Shown: in pieces, positions 6,262 through 9,608 of the stretch
Position numbering within the stretch: the first letter of the stretch is position 1
Layout of the letters: every line of letters begins with the position of its first letter
From: CALKKN01 sp050118555
GTDB taxonomy: Bacteria; Pseudomonadota; Gammaproteobacteria; Xanthomonadales; SZUA-36
DNA length: 9,608 nucleotides
Reading direction: 5' to 3'
Assembly: GCA_050118555.1 (NCBI GenBank)
Contig: JASFKQ010000143.1
Span: 1 to 9,608 of the forward strand
Notes under the pieces: generated by a model
What the model saw: only the letters and a program-made list of their open reading frames with translations
Told to the model about the DNA's origin: nothing
Database searches by the model: none
Made by a program: the position numbers and the translations under genes

Positions 6262-6338
6262 GGAGTGGTAGTTCAGTCGGTTAGAATACCGGCCTGTCAC
6301 GCCGGGGGTCGCGGGTTCGAGTCCCGTCCACTCCGCCA
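6262..6338 (+). tRNA. tRNA-Asp (anticodon GUC)
   Basis: The 77-base cloverleaf has acceptor GGAGTGG (6262-6268) pairing with CCACTCC (6328-6334), discriminator G and an encoded CCA (6336-6338). The anticodon stem CCGGC/GCCGG encloses CTGTCAC with GTC at 6296-6298. The D and T arms closely match E. coli tRNA-Asp. It lies 8 bases after tRNA-Val, so the two are processed from one precursor. Confidence 0.97.
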
Positions 6339-6347
6339 CTTGATACG

Positions 6348-6378
6348 AAAAGGGCGCCGGCAAGGCGCCCTTTTCTTT
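6348..6378 (+). terminator. Rho-independent terminator of the hupB-tRNA block
   Basis: An 11-pair stem (AAAAGGGCGCC at 6348-6358 with GGCGCCCTTTT at 6364-6374) encloses the loop GGCAA and is followed by CTTT. It begins 9 bases after tRNA-Asp and isolates that unit from ppiD. The A and T arms also make it workable on the minus strand, but nothing there needs it. Confidence 0.9.
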
Positions 6379-6446
6379 ATACCGGAGAGTCACCGGTGCC
6401 CGATGGCGCCCGTGCGCCCGGTTCAACCAGATACATGTGAGCAACA

Positions 6447-8429
6447 ATGGTTCTTCAGTCTATTCGCGACCGCCTGACCGGAATCGTCCTTGTCTTCATC
6501 GTAGGCATTCTGATCGTCCCCTTTGCCTTTGTCGGGGTCAGTTCCTACTTCCAGTCCGACTCGCAGAACAGCGTGGCGGTAGTGAATGATCAGCAGATCA
6601 CGCTCAACCAGTACAACCAGGGTTTCCAGAACTACCGTCGGCGCATGCAGGCGCAGATGGGAGCCGCGTTCGACCCCGAGGAGTTCGATCAGCCGATCAT
6701 TCGCAGGCAGTACCTCGATCAGCTGATCGACCAGCAGTTGCTCATGCAGGCCTCGAACCAGGCCGGGCTGACCGTATCGAACGAACGGCTGGCCGAAGCG
6801 ATACGTAACCTGTCCGCGTTCGAAGTGGACGGCGAGTTCAACGCGGACGCCTATCAGTCCAGCCTGGCCGCCCAGGGGCTGTCCCCGCAGCAGTTCGAGG
6901 CGGACATGCGCAGCAACATGGTGCTCTCGCAGTTCCCGACCTCGATTGCGGCCAGCGCGATCGCGACCGACTGGGAAGTGAAGGACTACGTGCGCCTGCA
7001 GGACCAGAAGCGGGCGTTCGGCGCTGCGGTAGTGCACGCGGCGGCGGACGATGCGGCGTCACCCGACGCCACGGCAAACGGTGAGGATGAGCAGGCGGCC
7101 GCCGATACGGAAGCAGCGGCGGACGACGCAATTCCGGAAGAAGATCTCGTCGCCTGGTACGACGCGCACCAGGCTGATTACATGTCGGAAGAACAGGTGG
7201 TGATCAGCTACGTCGAACTGGACGCATCGAAGATGGGGGGCGCCGTCGAACCCTCGGAGGAGACGCTGAAGGCCCGCTTCGAAGATCAGAAGGCCCGCTT
7301 CGTAACTCCGGAAGCCCGGCTGGCGTCGCACATCCTGATCGAGGTCGCCCAGGACGCGCCGGAGGTGGATATCGAGTCGGCCAAGGACAAGGCGGAAGAC
7401 CTGGCGCGCCGGGCGCGCGAGGGCGAGGACTTCGCGGATCTCGCAAAAAAGTACTCGGAAGACCTGGGCAGCGCATCCAAGGGTGGCGACCTGGGCTGGG
7501 TCGAGCCGGGTTTCATGGTCAAGGCGTTCGAGGACGCGTTGTATTCGCTGACCATGGAACATCCCATTTCCGACCCGGTGCAGACCGCTTTCGGCTGGCA
7601 CGTGATCGAACTGCGGGACATCCGCCCGGCCGAGGGCATGACCTTCGCCGAGGCGCGACCGCTGCTGCTGGATGAGTACAAGAGCGAGGAAGACGAGCGT
7701 CGCTTCCTGGAGCAGGCCGATCGTCTGGTCGACATTATCTATGAGGACCCCACCACGCTCGACACGGCTGCACAGGAGCTGGGGCTGGAGATCAAGGAGG
7801 CGGGACCGTTCGGCCGTGAGGGCGGTGAAGAGGGCATTGCCGCCAACATGGACGTGGTGAAGGCCGCCTTCTCGGACCTGGTGCTGGCGCAGGGCGCCGT
7901 GAGCGACCCGATTGACCTGGGTACGAACCACATCGTGCTGATCAAGGTAAAGGACCATATGCCCGAGGCATTGCGGCCGCTGGCCGAGGTTCGCGACCAG
8001 GTGGTCGCCGCCGTGAAGCATCAGCGTGCGATGGATGCGGCCAAGGCCCGCGCGGAAGAGATCCTGGCGCAGGTGAACAGTGGCAAGTCGATGGAAGAGG
8101 TCACGACCCCGGATGACGTGGAGTTCGTCAGCGCCGAGGCAGCGACACGCAACCAGGCGGACCTGGATCCGCGCCTGCTCGAGCAGCTGTTCGAGATGCC
8201 CCGGCCTGCCGACGGATCACCGGTCAACCAGGTGATTGAACTCGATGACGGCTACGCCGTGGTGCAGCTGACGTCCGTAACCGACGGCGAACTGTCCGAC
8301 GACGACCAGCTCAGGGAGCAGGCGTACACGCGCCGGATTACGAACGCCAGCGCGAGCGAAGAGACCTTCGGTTTCCTGAGGATGCTGCGCGCGCAGTCGA
8401 CGGTCGAAGTCCACGAGGACCGCCTGTAG
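6447..8429 (+). CDS. ppiD: PpiD-like periplasmic folding chaperone (SurA_N and parvulin domains)
   Basis: PpiD is an inner-membrane-anchored chaperone facing the periplasm that assists proteins leaving the Sec translocon. The 660 residues compare with 623 in E. coli. A signal anchor lies at about 11-34 (LTGIVLVFIVGILIVPFAF) after a short positively charged N terminus. A SurA_N-like chaperone region follows (about 40-190; DQLIDQQLLMQASNQAGL is typical). The parvulin domain spans about 290-392: ASHILIEV, then GGDLGWVEPGFMVKAFEDAL, then FGWHVIEL. Between them, residues about 197-231 form an Ala/Asp/Glu-rich low-complexity linker. The C-terminal region (about 395-660) continues the PpiD fold. The ATG at 6447 has only a weak GTGAG upstream, but it places the anchor correctly. 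The TAG stop belongs to a REP element that starts at 8426. The gene has its own transcript, because a terminator lies just upstream. Confidence 0.95.
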   Translation: MVLQSIRDRLTGIVLVFIVGILIVPFAFVGVSSYFQSDSQNSVAVVNDQQITLNQYNQGFQNYRRRMQAQMGAAFDPEEFDQPIIRRQYLDQLIDQQLLMQASNQAGLTVSNERLAEAIRNLSAFEVDGEFNADAYQSSLAAQGLSPQQFEADMRSNMVLSQFPTSIAASAIATDWEVKDYVRLQDQKRAFGAAVVHAAADDAASPDATANGEDEQAAADTEAAADDAIPEEDLVAWYDAHQADYMSEEQVVISYVELDASKMGGAVEPSEETLKARFEDQKARFVTPEARLASHILIEVAQDAPEVDIESAKDKAEDLARRAREGEDFADLAKKYSEDLGSASKGGDLGWVEPGFMVKAFEDALYSLTMEHPISDPVQTAFGWHVIELRDIRPAEGMTFAEARPLLLDEYKSEEDERRFLEQADRLVDIIYEDPTTLDTAAQELGLEIKEAGPFGREGGEEGIAANMDVVKAAFSDLVLAQGAVSDPIDLGTNHIVLIKVKDHMPEALRPLAEVRDQVVAAVKHQRAMDAAKARAEEILAQVNSGKSMEEVTTPDDVEFVSAEAATRNQADLDPRLLEQLFEMPRPADGSPVNQVIELDDGYAVVQLTSVTDGELSDDDQLREQAYTRRITNASASEETFGFLRMLRAQSTVEVHEDRL

Positions 8430-8497
8430 GAGCGAACGTTGTTCGCGATCAGCTCACCGGGCCGCCCGGGTTAATCCCGAGCAAGGCTCGGTCCTAC
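8426..8497. repeat. REPIN, copy 3, overlapping the ppiD stop
   Basis: The left arm (8426-8449) has stem GCGAAC, loop GTT, stem GTTCGC. The right arm (8476-8497, minus) has stem CCGAGC, loop CTT, stem GCTCGG. The 72-base layout matches the copies at 13-83 and 106-177. Its first bases GTAG contain the ppiD stop codon TAG (8427-8429). Confidence 0.8.
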
Positions 8498-8518
8498 GCG
8501 GGCTTTGCCACGGCACCC

Positions 8519-8577
8519 GTAGGAGCGGTCGTTGGCCGCGATCAGCTCACCGGTAGGAGCGGTCGTTGGCCGCGATT
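8519..8577 (+). repeat. Two direct REP copies (8519-8542 and 8553-8577)
   Basis: Two identical GTAGGA elements with stem GCGGTC, loop GTT, stem GGCCGC (one G-U pair as RNA) start 34 bases apart. The bases between them, CAGCTCACCG, also follow the REP at 8426-8449, so this is a recent local duplication of a REP plus its flank. Neither has an inverted partner. Confidence 0.8.
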
Positions 8578-8581
8578 TTCT

Positions 8582-8648
8582 GTGGGAGCACCCTTGGGTG
8601 CGATGTTTTTTGGGCTGAACCCTGATCGCAGGCAAGCCTGCTCCCACA
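8582..8648. repeat. REPIN of the GTGGGAGCA subfamily between ppiD and fabI
   Basis: The left arm (8582-8604) is GTGGGA followed by GCACCC, TT, GGGTGC. The right arm (8625-8648, minus) is TGTGGGA followed by GCAGGC, TT, GCCTGC. This consensus, with TGTGGGAGC and a TT loop, differs from the GTAGGAGC elements beside it and resembles Pseudomonas REPs. It ends 8 bases from the fabI stop and sits where the convergent ppiD and fabI transcripts meet. Confidence 0.75.
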
Positions 8649-8656
8649 TCAGGTTC

Positions 8657-9445
8657 CTACGAAGCCAACTCGGCCATTCCCAGGATGTTGTAGCCCGAAT
8701 CCACGAACGTGGTTTCCCCGGTGACGCCGGATGCGAGATCCGAGCACAGGAAGGCAGCCACGTTGCCGACCTCTTTCGGCGTTATGGTCCGCCGCAGGGG
8801 CGCGGTTTCCTCTACGTGGCTGAGCATCTTGCGGAAATGGGAGATACCGGCCGCGGCCAGGGTCTTGATGGGGCCTGCGGAGATCGCATTGACGCGGATT
8901 CCACGGGGACCCAGGCTCTGCGCCATGTAGCGGACGTTCGCTTCCAGGCTGGCCTTGGCCAGCCCCATCACATTGTAACTGGGCATGGCCCGCACCGAAC
9001 CCATGTAGGTGAGCGTCAGCATGGCGCCGTCGCGCCCCTCCATCATGCCCAGGCCGGCCTTGGCCAGCGCCGAGAAGCTGTACGAACTGATGTCGTGTGC
9101 GATGCGGAAGCCTTCGCGGTTGAGCACGTCCATGTAGTCGCCTTCGATCTGGTCGCGTGGCGCGAAACCGACAGAGTGCACCAGGATGTCGTAGTAGTCC
9201 CAGTGCCGGGCGAGTTCCACGAAGAGATTATCGATCTCCTCGTCGGAGGCCACGTCGCACGGGATCACGATGTCCGAACCAGTCTGCTCGGCGATTTTCT
9301 CGACGCGCGGCTTGAGCTTGTCGTTCTGATACGTGTAAGCAAGGTCCGCTCCCTGCTCATGCATCGCCTCGGCGATGCCCCAGGCGATGGAGCGATTGCT
9401 GGCCACGCCCACGATCAGGGCGCGTTTGCCTTTGAGAAATCCCAT
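8657..9445 (-). CDS. fabI: Enoyl-[acyl-carrier-protein] reductase, NADH-dependent
   Basis: Reduces trans-2-enoyl-ACP to acyl-ACP, the last step of each round of type II fatty-acid elongation, in the cytoplasm as a tetramer. The 262 residues match the E. coli length. The nucleotide-binding segment is LIVGVASNRSIAWGIA (about residues 10-25). The active site carries Y147, Y157 and K164 in LTYMGSVRAMPSYNVMGLAKAS, the FabI form of the short-chain dehydrogenase triad. G93 and F204, at positions known to contact triclosan in E. coli FabI, are conserved, so sensitivity is expected but not shown. The ATG at 9445 has AGGAAG at 9451-9456 upstream. The gene is convergent with ppiD and the two are separated by REP elements. 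An acyl-ACP dehydrogenase of another SDR type is excluded by these motifs. Confidence 0.98.
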   Translation of the reverse strand: MGFLKGKRALIVGVASNRSIAWGIAEAMHEQGADLAYTYQNDKLKPRVEKIAEQTGSDIVIPCDVASDEEIDNLFVELARHWDYYDILVHSVGFAPRDQIEGDYMDVLNREGFRIAHDISSYSFSALAKAGLGMMEGRDGAMLTLTYMGSVRAMPSYNVMGLAKASLEANVRYMAQSLGPRGIRVNAISAGPIKTLAAAGISHFRKMLSHVEETAPLRRTITPKEVGNVAAFLCSDLASGVTGETTFVDSGYNILGMAELAS

Positions 9446-9524
9446 GACGTCTTCCTGTGGTTGGTCGGTGTCAACGATTGCCGAAGGTTACTGGAATTCG
9501 GCGGATTCGTCATCCCTGAGGCTG

Positions 9525-9556
9525 TTGGAGCCCGCTCTGCGGGCGAACGATTTTTT
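9525..9556. repeat. GAGCCCGCTC palindrome, copy 3, with T-run
   Basis: The perfect stem GCCCGC (9530-9535), loop TCT, GCGGGC (9539-9544) is followed by GAACG and six T (9551-9556). It shares GAGCCCGCTC with the copies at 2962 and 5559. On the plus strand it looks like a weak terminator, but no plus-strand gene precedes it, so a REP-like element is preferred. Confidence 0.5.
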
Positions 9557-9571
9557 CGAATTGAAGCCCCC

Positions 9572-9595
9572 GTAGGATCGAATCTTGTTCGGGAT
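9572..9595 (+). repeat. Diverged REP upstream of fabI
   Basis: GTAGGA is followed by TCGAAT, CTT, GTTCGG, then GAT. The outer stem pairs are partly lost (TCGAAT against GTTCGG), so it pairs less well than the other copies. It lies about 126 bases upstream of the fabI start. Confidence 0.65.
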
Positions 9596-9608
9596 ATGTT
9601 GGACAGGT

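Larger units (their letters stand above)
9446..9608. other. Region upstream of fabI to the window edge
   Basis: It holds the fabI ribosome-binding site, then the palindrome at 9525-9556 and a diverged REP at 9572-9595. A minus-strand TTGACA (9466-9471) lies too close to the ATG to be the -35 of fabI. No promoter could be assigned with confidence, and no other gene is supported. Confidence 0.5.

Noticed and set aside
6241..6447. Minus-strand small open frame over tRNA-Asp
   Set aside because: It is a translation of the complement of tRNA and terminator sequence, a frequent false gene call.
9466..9471. Minus-strand TTGACA as the fabI -35 box
   Set aside because: It is about 20 bases from the fabI ATG, leaving no room for a -10, start site and ribosome-binding site.
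9525..9556. Rho-independent terminator on the plus strand
   Set aside because: The stem and T-run are separated by 6 bases, and no plus-strand gene precedes it; it better fits a palindrome family seen twice more.

Overview
The window looks like a chromosomal segment of a GC-rich gammaproteobacterium. The order lon - hupB - tRNA-Val - tRNA-Asp - ppiD, with fabI convergent to ppiD, is the gammaproteobacterial lon/hupB/ppiD neighbourhood. Short palindromic repeats built on GTAGGAGC and TGTGGGAGC cores are of the REP type known from Pseudomonas, xanthomonads and relatives. The genus cannot be fixed from this sequence.

Layout. Bases 1-224 hold a tandem array of REP/REPIN repeats. A two-gene minus-strand operon follows (2769 down to 233): cooF, a four-cluster ferredoxin, then cooS, the catalytic subunit of an anaerobic Ni-Fe carbon monoxide dehydrogenase, with stop and start codons interlocked. 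The 2770-3127 gap is divergent and holds candidate promoters for both sides. Lon protease (3128-5548, plus) is followed by a 343-base gap and then hupB (HU beta, 5892-6164). tRNA-Val(UAC) and tRNA-Asp(GUC), both with encoded CCA, follow 13 bases after hupB, and a strong rho-independent terminator closes that block at 6348-6378. ppiD (6447-8429, plus) runs into a second REP cluster (8426-8648). fabI (9445-8657, minus) comes from the right, with more REP-like palindromes upstream of it.

Function. Lon, HU and PpiD are housekeeping proteostasis and nucleoid genes: cytoplasmic degradation, DNA architecture and inner-membrane folding of exported proteins. FabI performs the last step of fatty-acid elongation. 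The accessory part is cooFS, which would oxidise CO to CO2 (or the reverse) and pass electrons through CooF to an acceptor not encoded here. No CO sensor, nickel-insertion ATPase (CooC) or partner hydrogenase lies in the window, but its left edge is only 232 bases past cooS. cooFS sits directly beside lon, where many gammaproteobacteria have clpX, which suggests insertion of a metabolic module into a conserved locus.

The points most worth a second look are the CX2C (not CX7C) D-cluster motif in CooS, the lon-adjacent position of cooFS, a candidate sigma-54 promoter for it, the REP whose own bases supply the ppiD stop codon, and compensatory stem changes among the REPs. I see no wholly new system.
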